A DNA stretch of 64,000 bases from Flavivirga spongiicola (lineage in GTDB: Bacteria; Bacteroidota; Bacteroidia; Flavobacteriales; Flavobacteriaceae). Positions within the stretch are counted from its first letter, which is position 1. Each line of letters starts with the position of its first letter. The notes below the pieces were generated by a model. The model worked only from the letters and a program-made list of their open reading frames with translations. It ran no database searches and had not been told where the DNA came from. The DNA lies in NCBI RefSeq assembly GCF_030540825.1, contig NZ_JAUOEO010000001.1, positions 4,353,001 through 4,417,000 of the forward strand, given 5' to 3'. The translations under genes were made by a program, and so were the position numbers. Below are positions 53,247 through 62,804 of the stretch, piece by piece.

Positions 53247-53272
53247 GCGCTAAGTTTAAGTATACTCGCTAG

Positions 53273-54913
<1,641 letters not shown>

Positions 54914-55008
54914 TTACTCAGATATTTTTATTTTATTAAATAAGTCTTTACAAACTCACAAATTGATACGGTTTACTCCTTGACATAGACCTTAATTGTA
55001 AGTTTTTG

Positions 55009-55016
55009 CAAAAGTA
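55009..55016 (-). promoter_or_regulatory. -7 element of the ABC-F gene (TACTTTTG)
   Basis: The minus strand reads TACTTTTGCA, the most common form of the element. A TTG lies about 16 bases further upstream, slightly closer than usual. The leader would be about 105 nt. Confidence 0.55.
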
Positions 55017-55192
55017 GAAAATTCAAATGGCACAAAGAAACTTAGATGTGCTCTTTTTAAACTACTTCAATAAAAAAGATTCGTTTTTTCTAGCTATAAC
55101 AATATTTAACAACGCATTAACAGCAGTTTATAAATACAACGCATATTTTTGTATAGTAATTTGTATTGATTAAATACTATTAGGGGATTTTT

Positions 55193-56614
55193 ATGAAGTT
55201 ATACTTTTCAATAATATTAACATTATTAGCACTTTTAAGTTGTAAAGAGGATAAAAGTGGTATGGAAATTAATTACGCATATATTGGTGGAGAAATTATT
55301 AATCCAACCACTAATTATGTAGTATTATTAAAGTCCGAAGTAGCCATTGACACTATTAAACTTGACGGCAGAAATAGGTTTTTATATAAAGTTCATGATT
55401 TAAAAGAAGGTTTATATTCATTTAGACATGGTGATGAATATCAAATGATATTATTAGAACCTCAAGACAGTATTCTTTTTAGATTGAATACTTTAGATTT
55501 TGATGAATCACTTGTTTTCACTGGTAAAGGAGCTAAAAAAAATAATTATTTAATAAATGAGTTTTTAGAAAACGAAATTGAAGAGAAATATATACTTAGA
55601 CTTTGTCAATTAACCCCAACCGTCTACCAAAACCATATAGATTCATTAAAAACAATAAAGGTTAAAAAATATAAGACTTTTATAAGTAAATATGAGACGT
55701 CTCCTTTATTTGAAAAAATTGCACAAGCGAATATAGATTATAACTATTATTCAAGTAAAGAAGTGTATCCATTTGTACATTATGGTAAGAATAAAAATGC
55801 CGTCTTAAAATCGCTTCCAGAGGATTTTTACGATTACAGAAAAAATATTAATTATAATGATGACTTTTCTGTTCATTACTATAAATATAATAAATTTTTA
55901 GAGCATAGTTTTAGTAATATTTCCTTAAAAGAGCATAGTGCTCATTCTGATGACAAACACTTCGATAGATATTCACTATGCTATAATCTGGATAGATTAA
56001 AGCTTATTGATAGTTTGGTAACAAATACCTCTGTTAAAGATGAATTGCTTTATGAGTTTGCAATAAATTATATATCAAAAAATAAAAATATAGAAAACAA
56101 CAATATCGTTTTAAAATCTTATTTAGATAAAACCAAAAGTGAAAAAGGCAAAGAGAAAATGATAAGCTTCACAAATTCACTAAATAATTTAAAAAACGGT
56201 TCTAGCTTACCTAATATTAAACTTATTGACTATGATAATGTTGAATTAGATATCAATTCAATTATAGACGCTACTACCGTTATAAGTTTTTGGTCTCATA
56301 CATTCCATAAACATTTTAAAGACAATCATAAAAAGATAAAAGAACTAAAGATAAAATATCCAGAAGTTGTGTTCATTACTATTAATATTGACAATTATGG
56401 ATTAGAAAAAACAAAAAAATCATTAAAAAGAAATAAATTCGTTTTTAAAAATGAATATGTATTTAAAAACCCGAAAAAAGCAGCTAAAACTTTTGTTATT
56501 CATCCAATGACAAAGGCTTTAATAATAGATAAAAACAAAAAAATAGTAAATAATCATACTAATATTTTTTCTATAAAATTCGAGAAACAACTTTTAGATT
56601 TAATAAATAGATAA
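55193..56614 (+). CDS. Lipoprotein with DUF4369-like N-terminus and thioredoxin-like domain lacking CxxC
   Basis: A 473-residue protein with lipobox LLSC (Cys ~17). Residues ~27-125 resemble the beta-domain (DUF4369-like) found in front of flavobacterial TlpA proteins (YIGGEIINPTTNYVVLLKS, DTIKLDGRNRFLYK). A long helical middle leads to a thioredoxin-fold C-terminus (~335-473: IKLIDYDNVELDINSI, VVFITINID, HPMTKALIIDKNKK). The place of the WCxxC motif reads WSHTFH (~365), so no redox Cys pair remains. A structural or binding role is more likely than catalysis. Isolated gene. Confidence 0.75.
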   Translation: MKLYFSIILTLLALLSCKEDKSGMEINYAYIGGEIINPTTNYVVLLKSEVAIDTIKLDGRNRFLYKVHDLKEGLYSFRHGDEYQMILLEPQDSILFRLNTLDFDESLVFTGKGAKKNNYLINEFLENEIEEKYILRLCQLTPTVYQNHIDSLKTIKVKKYKTFISKYETSPLFEKIAQANIDYNYYSSKEVYPFVHYGKNKNAVLKSLPEDFYDYRKNINYNDDFSVHYYKYNKFLEHSFSNISLKEHSAHSDDKHFDRYSLCYNLDRLKLIDSLVTNTSVKDELLYEFAINYISKNKNIENNNIVLKSYLDKTKSEKGKEKMISFTNSLNNLKNGSSLPNIKLIDYDNVELDINSIIDATTVISFWSHTFHKHFKDNHKKIKELKIKYPEVVFITINIDNYGLEKTKKSLKRNKFVFKNEYVFKNPKKAAKTFVIHPMTKALIIDKNKKIVNNHTNIFSIKFEKQLLDLINR

Positions 56615-56624
56615 CAAAAATCTT

Positions 56625-57035
56625 CTATTTAATAGCTAGAACGTATGTTTTAGAAGTATTATCACTACATAATGGTCCATTAATGTTTCCAAATTCATCA
56701 TCGTGAGGTATGACCTCTAAAAATACTTTAAAAGAAAATCGACCAGATTCTTTTGGAACCCCTTTAAATATGACCTCTCTATGTCTATTATAAAAAACAT
56801 CTATCCCTTCTGGTAACCTACCCGAAACATCGAAATAATAGTCATAATCATTATCATGTACTTCGTTCTTAATTTCCGCAGTTATATTATCTGAATAATA
56901 CTCATCAACAAATCCAATCGCTAAGGTTTTTGCATGTAATTCTGGTCTTACATTGATAATACAATCTAATACATCATCACAACCATTAAAAGAAAAAAGA
57001 GAAATTAAAAGAATTATAAGTAAATATCGTTTCAT
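56625..57035 (-). CDS. Small Ig-like lipoprotein
   Basis: A 136-residue protein with a signal ending at a lipobox-like FNGC (Cys ~19). I start at 57035 (MKRYLL); an adjacent ATG at 57038 and another at 57065 are in frame. The mature part looks like one putative-Ig/cadherin-like domain (DVSGRLPEGIDVFYN, VIFKGVPKESGRFSFKVFL). A surface-binding role is possible. It is convergent with the gene at 55193, 10 bp apart. Confidence 0.7.
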   Translation of the reverse strand: MKRYLLIILLISLFSFNGCDDVLDCIINVRPELHAKTLAIGFVDEYYSDNITAEIKNEVHDNDYDYYFDVSGRLPEGIDVFYNRHREVIFKGVPKESGRFSFKVFLEVIPHDDEFGNINGPLCSDNTSKTYVLAIK

Positions 57036-57104
57036 CATTTTAAGTTTAGAAACAATAATTATCAAATAATATGCCGAAAATATTTTAGACCTGTATTATG
57101 CGGG

Positions 57105-57908
57105 TTAAAGTTTATAATGATTCATTAATAGCTTTTCATAAACCTTATCTGGTAATATTCTTTTTAAAACAATTGAGAACTTTTGCATAAACTCTCCTAC
57201 CTTATAATGCACCTTCGGGTTGCTTGTATTTATAATTTTATGTATAGCTTGTGCCATTAGGTTTGGATTACTTCCATTATCTACATGGGCATCCATTAAA
57301 TTTAATGAATCTCCGTATGATTTCTTATAAGGAGACATTTCAAGAAGTGGAGCATGATAACGACCTGCAGCAATATTTGTCGCAAAATCACCAGGTGCGA
57401 CATTGGTCATTTTAACATTAAAACCTTTAAGTTCCATTCTAAAAGCTTCTGTTAAAAGCTCTAAAGCACCTTTACTCGCACTATAAACACCACGATATGG
57501 CAATCCCATATAGCCTGCAATAGAAGTTACATTTATAATTAATCCAGATTGTTGTGCGCGCATTTGTGGTAATACCGCTTTAATAACATTAATGGGACCA
57601 AAAAAATTAGTTTCAAAATTATTCTTGATTTCTGCTTCTGGTATTTCCTCAATAGGTCCAGTGATACCAGCTCCTGCGTTATTTATAACAACATCTAACT
57701 TACCCTCTTTTTCTATAATAGTATTAACCGTTTTTAATATGGTCGCATTCTCTTTAACATCTAATGCTAAAATAGGGAACTTGCTGTTTTCATACCTATC
57801 TGGATTTCTACTAGTACCATAAACTATATAGTTTTTTTGAATTAAATATTCTCCAATAGATTTCCCGATTCCTGAAGAACCGCCTGTGATTAAAACAACT
57901 TTAGACAT
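57105..57908 (-). CDS. SDR-family oxidoreductase
   Basis: A 267-residue classical short-chain dehydrogenase. The NAD(P) loop is TGGSSGIG (~7-14), followed by NNAGAG (~74), the catalytic Ser in NVTSIAG (~125) and YSASKGALE (Tyr ~141, Lys ~145). An Arg (TSRNP, ~38) after the second strand suggests NADP. The substrate is unknown. It lies just downstream of the SRP RNA gene on the same strand, with a -7-like TATTTTTG at 57932-57939. Confidence 0.92.
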   Translation of the reverse strand: MSKVVLITGGSSGIGKSIGEYLIQKNYIVYGTSRNPDRYENSKFPILALDVKENATILKTVNTIIEKEGKLDVVINNAGAGITGPIEEIPEAEIKNNFETNFFGPINVIKAVLPQMRAQQSGLIINVTSIAGYMGLPYRGVYSASKGALELLTEAFRMELKGFNVKMTNVAPGDFATNIAAGRYHAPLLEMSPYKKSYGDSLNLMDAHVDNGSNPNLMAQAIHKIINTSNPKVHYKVGEFMQKFSIVLKRILPDKVYEKLLMNHYKL

Positions 57909-57931
57909 ATATTTTAAAATAATAGAAGTAT

Positions 57932-57939
57932 CAAAAATA
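57932..57939 (-). promoter_or_regulatory. -7 element of the SDR gene (TATTTTTG)
   Basis: The minus strand matches TAnnTTTG, 23 bases before the start codon. There is no TTG at the -33 distance. Confidence 0.4.
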
Positions 57940-58039
57940 CAATTAAAATTAAAAGATTCCCATCTGCATGGGAATACATTAAACTAAAAAATCTTGATTC
58001 GCTAAAGCTTTCAAGATTTAAGTTTATTGCACAAAAAAA

Positions 58040-58136
58040 GGCAAGCTACCTACATCACACCGCTACGACCATTTACCTTTGCTTCGTTCCCGACCTGGAG
58101 GATTCAACAGGAGCTGGTTGTGTAGGACTTGCCGAG
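58040..58136 (-). ncRNA. ffs: Signal recognition particle RNA (small bacterial type)
   Basis: On the minus strand the domain IV apical loop is recognisable (CCTCCAGGTCGGGAACGAAG, then CAAAGGTA), equivalent to the CAGGTCCGGAAGGAAGCA core of E. coli 4.5S RNA. The two ends close as a long stem (GGCAAG and CCTACA with TGTAGG and CTTGCC). A run of seven T follows at 58033-58039 as terminator. It binds Ffh and guides co-translational membrane targeting. The ends are accurate to a few bases. Confidence 0.93.
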
Positions 58137-58138
58137 TG

Positions 58139-58168
58139 CAAAGATACAATCTTTTAAAATTTTCACAA
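58139..58168 (-). promoter_or_regulatory. Promoter of the SRP RNA
   Basis: On the minus strand TTG (58166-58168) and TATCTTTG (58139-58146) are 19 bases apart, an exact consensus fit, placing the start within a few bases of the RNA's 5' end. Confidence 0.85.
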
Positions 58169-58222
58169 TGATTTTTTAAACTGATTTTAAATAAATATCT
58201 TGCTTCAAATTAAAAATAAACA

Positions 58223-59272
58223 ATGAATACTTTTAAATATCTATTAATCATATTTTTAGGCGGATTAATTATTTCTTGTGGCTCTAATTCTGGTAAAAAT
58301 AAAAGCGGTTTTTTTATTAAAACTAATGCAATTAAAGGGGATATTTCTAATAATAAGACCTTATCACTGTCCTTAGAAAATAAAAAAAAGCATATTATAG
58401 ATTCTGTATCATATACTTTAGATGGTATTAAGGTTGATGATAATATTCAACTAACCAATTTCAAATTAGGAAAACAAACCATTGAAGCTATTGTATACTT
58501 TAATAATCAAAAAGAAACGGTTAATACAACTGTTTCCATATTAAGTGATGCACCTCCAAAGGTTTATAGTTATAAAATTATCAATGAATACCCACATGAC
58601 ATTACTTCATACACTCAAGGGATTGAATTTTTTAACGATACGCTTTATGAAAGCACCGGTCAATATAAAAAATCTAAGCTTAGAAAAATTGATTATAAAA
58701 CAGGTAAAATCATTAAAAGCATTAACCTTGCAGATGAATATTTTGGAGAAGGGCTTACTATCTTAAATGACAAAATATATCAATTAACTTGGAAAGCAAG
58801 TACTGGTTTTGTTTATGATGTAAATTCATTTGATAAAATAAGCAGTTTCAAATATGGAAACAGTAAAGAAGGCTGGGGATTGTGCAACAATGAAAATACT
58901 ATTTATAAAAGTGATGGCACGGAAAAAATATGGCTTTTAAACTCAGAAACTTTAGTCGAAGAATCGTTTATTCAGGTATATACTAATAAAGGAAAAATTG
59001 TGGGCATCAATGAAATGGAATGGATAAATGGAAAAATATATACAAACCGCTATCAAAAAGATGGTGTTGCTATTGTTAATCCTAAAAATGGCGCTGTTAT
59101 AGGTGTTATTGATTTTTCTCCTCTTAAAAAACTGGTCACTCAACATGAAACATTAGATGTTCTTAATGGCATCGCTTATAACCCTAAAACCAATACCATT
59201 TTTGTAACAGGTAAACGCTGGGACAAATTGTTTGAAGTAGAAATTACTGAAAAAGAGAGCTTAGTAAAATAG
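58223..59272 (+). CDS. Glutaminyl-peptide cyclotransferase (plant/bacterial type) lipoprotein
   Basis: A 349-residue protein with lipobox IISC (Cys ~20). Residues ~25-110 form a small beta-domain. Residues ~115-345 are the five-bladed propeller of the papaya-type glutaminyl cyclase (YPHDITSYTQGIEFF, ESTGQYKKSKLRKID, FGEGLTIL, YQLTWK, EGWGLC, NEMEWINGKIYTN, GIAYNPKTNTIFVTGKRW). It forms N-terminal pyroglutamate. T9SS-exported proteins in this phylum often begin with Gln after signal cleavage, so periplasmic cyclisation of such cargo is a sensible role. Confidence 0.93.
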   Translation: MNTFKYLLIIFLGGLIISCGSNSGKNKSGFFIKTNAIKGDISNNKTLSLSLENKKKHIIDSVSYTLDGIKVDDNIQLTNFKLGKQTIEAIVYFNNQKETVNTTVSILSDAPPKVYSYKIINEYPHDITSYTQGIEFFNDTLYESTGQYKKSKLRKIDYKTGKIIKSINLADEYFGEGLTILNDKIYQLTWKASTGFVYDVNSFDKISSFKYGNSKEGWGLCNNENTIYKSDGTEKIWLLNSETLVEESFIQVYTNKGKIVGINEMEWINGKIYTNRYQKDGVAIVNPKNGAVIGVIDFSPLKKLVTQHETLDVLNGIAYNPKTNTIFVTGKRWDKLFEVEITEKESLVK

Positions 59273-59557
59273 GTCTTGGGTGATTTCTTTTATATAGTTT
59301 AACACTATTCTTGAACATCAATTTTTCTTTTGATTTGCTCGATAAGATTCTTCGCTTTGCTCTGACACTATTCATTAACAAAAGGCATCGGAATGTCATT
59401 CAGAAGGAGGAACTACTGAAGAATCTAAACTCTATTTATTTACCTATTAAGTATAAAGCATAATAGTTATCCTTTAATTTTTATTTGCGGCTAATGATTA
59501 TGAGATTCTTTGCTTTGCTCTGAATGACATCTGAAAACAACAACTTAGTCATGGCTT
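59273..59557. repeat. Intergenic repeats of the AGATTCTT-GCTTTGCTCTGA type
   Basis: AGATTCTTCGCTTTGCTCTG occurs at 59345-59364, and a near copy lies at 59503-59530 continuing into AATGACAT. A partial inverted copy is split over 59393-59404 (ATGTCATTCAGA) and 59418-59426 (GAAGAATCT). The gap lies between the convergent glutaminyl cyclase and hutI. No ORF. Confidence 0.7.
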
Positions 59558-60799
59558 CTATATACAAATTTCTTTGCCTTTTAGATACACTTTTTCTATT
59601 TGATTCGTTCCGAACGAATACGGAATAAATCCGTAAGAATTAATTTGTTTAGTAAGGATTAAATTTGCCTGTTTCCCTTTAGTTATTGAGCCCACTTTAT
59701 CATCCAGCCCCATCGCATAAGCGCCATTTATTGTAGCAGCATTAATAGCTTCTTCTGGTGTCATTTTCATTTTTATACAGGCCGTTGATATCACAAAATT
59801 CATATTTCCAGATGGTGTAGAACCTGGGTTATAATCCGTTGCCAATGCTAAGGGTAATCCAGCGTTAATCATCTTACGGGCTGGAGCATATGGTATGCTT
59901 AAAAAATAAGAGCAGCTTGGTAAAGCTACAGGCATTGTTTTTGTGTTTTTTAAAGCTTCTATATCTTCATCACGCATGACTTCTAAATGATCTACAGACA
60001 AAGCATGATGCTTTACGCCAGCTTGAACGCCTCCAATAGCCGTAAATTGATTCACATGAATTTTTGGTATCAAGCCATATTTTTTACCAGCTTCAAGCAT
60101 TAATTCTGTGTCTTCTACAGAAAAGTAACCTGTTTCACAAAAAATATCGATGTATTCTGCTAAGTTTTCTTCCGCTATTTTTGGAAGTGCTTCATCTATT
60201 AATAGTTTTAAATAGCCTTCCTTATTTTCTTTATATTCTAAAGGGAGGGCATGTGCACCTAAAAAAGTCGTTTTAACGGCTATAGGGTAGTTCTCTTTTA
60301 AACGTTTAATAACACGCAACATTTTTAATTCAGCAGCTACCGTTAAACCATAACCCGATTTAATTTCAAGGGCTCCTGTCCCTAGTTGAATAACATCTTC
60401 TAAACGCTCTTTGCTTTGCTGATATAATACTTCTTCTGAAGTTTCTTGTAATTTTTTAGCTGAATTTAAAATGCCTCCACCGTTAGCAGCAATAGCTTCA
60501 TAAGACAGGCCTTTTATTCGATCTACAAATTCACCTTCACGATTTCCAGCATAGACAATATGTGTATGAGAATCACACCAAGACGGCAAAATCATCCTTC
60601 CGGTGGCATCAATGACTTCTGAAAAACCTGTTTTTGGACAATCATTCATACTTCCAAAATCAGAAATCAATCCATTATTAACCATTAAAAAAGCATTTTT
60701 TATGGTTGGTAATTCACTCATTGCTTTTCCTGAAACATATGAAATTGGTTCTGTACGAACTTGAATGAGTTCTTTAATATTTTTGAATAAAGTAGTCAT
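59558..60799 (-). CDS. hutI: Imidazolonepropionase
   Basis: A 413-residue zinc amidohydrolase for the third step of histidine degradation (imidazolonepropionate to formiminoglutamate). Metal and active-site motifs are SHTHIVYAGNRE (~78), GAHALP (~181), HVNQF (~248), SVDHLEV and ATDYNPGST (~322). Length is normal. Its ATG overlaps the hutU stop by one base (TAATG), so it is translated by coupling. It is the last gene visible in the hutH-hutU-hutI operon. Confidence 0.97.
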   Translation of the reverse strand: MTTLFKNIKELIQVRTEPISYVSGKAMSELPTIKNAFLMVNNGLISDFGSMNDCPKTGFSEVIDATGRMILPSWCDSHTHIVYAGNREGEFVDRIKGLSYEAIAANGGGILNSAKKLQETSEEVLYQQSKERLEDVIQLGTGALEIKSGYGLTVAAELKMLRVIKRLKENYPIAVKTTFLGAHALPLEYKENKEGYLKLLIDEALPKIAEENLAEYIDIFCETGYFSVEDTELMLEAGKKYGLIPKIHVNQFTAIGGVQAGVKHHALSVDHLEVMRDEDIEALKNTKTMPVALPSCSYFLSIPYAPARKMINAGLPLALATDYNPGSTPSGNMNFVISTACIKMKMTPEEAINAATINGAYAMGLDDKVGSITKGKQANLILTKQINSYGFIPYSFGTNQIEKVYLKGKEICI

Positions 60800-62796
60800 T
60801 AAAATAAATTGTTAAGTATGTTGTCTTCTACTAAATTAGGAATCGTTACTTTTAAATTAGGTGTTCTTTCCATTTCTCGTTTTATTGCAAAGATAGCCTC
60901 ATTATTTCGAGCCCAGCTTCTACGAGCAATGCCATTGTTTACATCATAGAATAACATACTTTTTAAGCGAGCTTCAGCTTCTGGTGTGCCATCTAATAGC
61001 ATACCAAAACCGCCATTCATCACTTCTCCCCAGCCAACACCACCACCATTATGGATAGATACCCATGTGGCACCTCTAAAACTATCACCAATAACATTAT
61101 GAATAGCCATATCTGCAGTAAATTTACTGCCATCATAGATATTAGATGTTTCTCTAAAAGGCGAATCCGTTCCGCTTACATCATGATGATCTCTTCCTAA
61201 AACTACAGATCCTATTTTACCTGCTGCAATCGCATTATTAAATGCTTCAGCGATCTTAGAACGTCCTTCTGCATCTGCATATAATATGCGAGCTTGGGAT
61301 CCTACGACCATTTTATTCTTTTTGGCATTTTTAATCCAGGTAATATTATCTTGCATTTGCAACTGAATTTCTTCCGGTGAGCTTTCCATGATTTCTTGTA
61401 AAACGGTTGCAGCAATCTCATCAGTCATATCTAAATCTTCGGATTTTCCAGAAGTACAAACCCAACGGAAAGGACCAAACCCATAATCAAAGCACATAGG
61501 TCCTAAAATATCCTGTACATACGATGGATATTTAAAATCAATACCATTTTCTGCCATCACATCTGCTCCTGCTCTAGACGATTCTAATAAAAAGGCATTA
61601 CCATAATCGAAAAAATAAGTTCCTTTTTTAGTGTGATTATTTATGGATGAAGCGTGTCTACGCAATGTTTCCTGCACTTTTTCTTTAAACACTTTTGGTT
61701 CTTCACGAATGAGTCGATTTGATTCTTCATACGAAATATCAACAGGGTAATATCCCCCAGTCCAGGGAATATGCAATGAGGTTTGATCTGATCCGACATG
61801 AATAAAAATATTTTCTTCATCAAATCGCTCCCATACTTCAACAACATTTCCTATAAACGCTATAGAAACGACCTCTTCATTGGCTTGTGCTTGTCGAACT
61901 CTCATAATGAGGTCATCCATATTATCAATCAATACATCCACCCAACCTTGCTCATAACGCTTGGTAGCTGCTTTTGGATTTACTTCTGCACAAATAGTAA
62001 TACAGCCAGCTATGTTACCTGCTTTGGGTTGTGCACCGCTCATCCCTCCTAACCCTGCTGTTAAAAATATTTTTCCTTTAGAATCTTCTCCTTTTGGTAA
62101 AATTTTACGAAAAGCATTCATAACTGTAATCGTTGTCCCGTGTACAATGCCCTGCGGTCCTATATACATAAATGAACCGGCTGTCATTTGTCCATATTGA
62201 GTCACCCCTAATGCATTAAATTTTTCCCAATCATCCGGCTGCGAATAATTAGGTATCATCATACCATTGGTTACAATAACTCTTGGGGCATTTTTAGAAG
62301 AAGGAAATAAACCCATGGGATGACCTGAATATATATGCAAGGTTTGTTCATCCGTTATGGTCGCTAAATATTGCATTACTAAAAGGTACTGTGCCCAATT
62401 TTGAAATACAGCACCATTTCCCCCATAAGTTATTAATTCCTCAGGGTGTTGCGCAACAGCAGGATTTAGATTATTCTGAATCATGAGCATAATGGCAGCT
62501 GCTTGTGAAGATTTAGCAGGATATTCTGAAATTGGTCTTGCATACATTGTATAATCTGGCTTGAATCTATACATATAAATTCTGCCATATGCTTTCAATT
62601 CTTCTGCAAATTCAATAGCTAACTCCAAATGCCAATCTTTTGGAAAATAACGCAACGCATTTCTAACGGCCAATTGTTTTTCTTCTATGGATAAAATATC
62701 TTTTCGCTTTGGAGCTCTATTTACATCTAATGGATATACTCTTTTAGTTGGTAATACCTTAGGGATTCCCTGTAATATTTGATCTTGAAATGTCAT
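60799..62796 (-). CDS. hutU: Urocanate hydratase
   Basis: A 665-residue NAD-dependent enzyme for the second step of histidine degradation. Matching segments are ELITYGGNGAVFQNWAQY (~123), SGHPMGLFPS, GQMTAGSFMYIGPQGIVHG, GLGGMSGAQPKAGNIAG (~250), and the late VSIHNGGGVGWGEVMNGGFG. It is about 100 residues longer than the Pseudomonas-type protein, as is usual for the Bacteroidota form. It starts 8 bases after hutH and overlaps hutI by one base. Confidence 0.97.
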   Translation of the reverse strand: MTFQDQILQGIPKVLPTKRVYPLDVNRAPKRKDILSIEEKQLAVRNALRYFPKDWHLELAIEFAEELKAYGRIYMYRFKPDYTMYARPISEYPAKSSQAAAIMLMIQNNLNPAVAQHPEELITYGGNGAVFQNWAQYLLVMQYLATITDEQTLHIYSGHPMGLFPSSKNAPRVIVTNGMMIPNYSQPDDWEKFNALGVTQYGQMTAGSFMYIGPQGIVHGTTITVMNAFRKILPKGEDSKGKIFLTAGLGGMSGAQPKAGNIAGCITICAEVNPKAATKRYEQGWVDVLIDNMDDLIMRVRQAQANEEVVSIAFIGNVVEVWERFDEENIFIHVGSDQTSLHIPWTGGYYPVDISYEESNRLIREEPKVFKEKVQETLRRHASSINNHTKKGTYFFDYGNAFLLESSRAGADVMAENGIDFKYPSYVQDILGPMCFDYGFGPFRWVCTSGKSEDLDMTDEIAATVLQEIMESSPEEIQLQMQDNITWIKNAKKNKMVVGSQARILYADAEGRSKIAEAFNNAIAAGKIGSVVLGRDHHDVSGTDSPFRETSNIYDGSKFTADMAIHNVIGDSFRGATWVSIHNGGGVGWGEVMNGGFGMLLDGTPEAEARLKSMLFYDVNNGIARRSWARNNEAIFAIKREMERTPNLKVTIPNLVEDNILNNLF

Positions 62797-62804
62797 TTCT
62801 GTGT

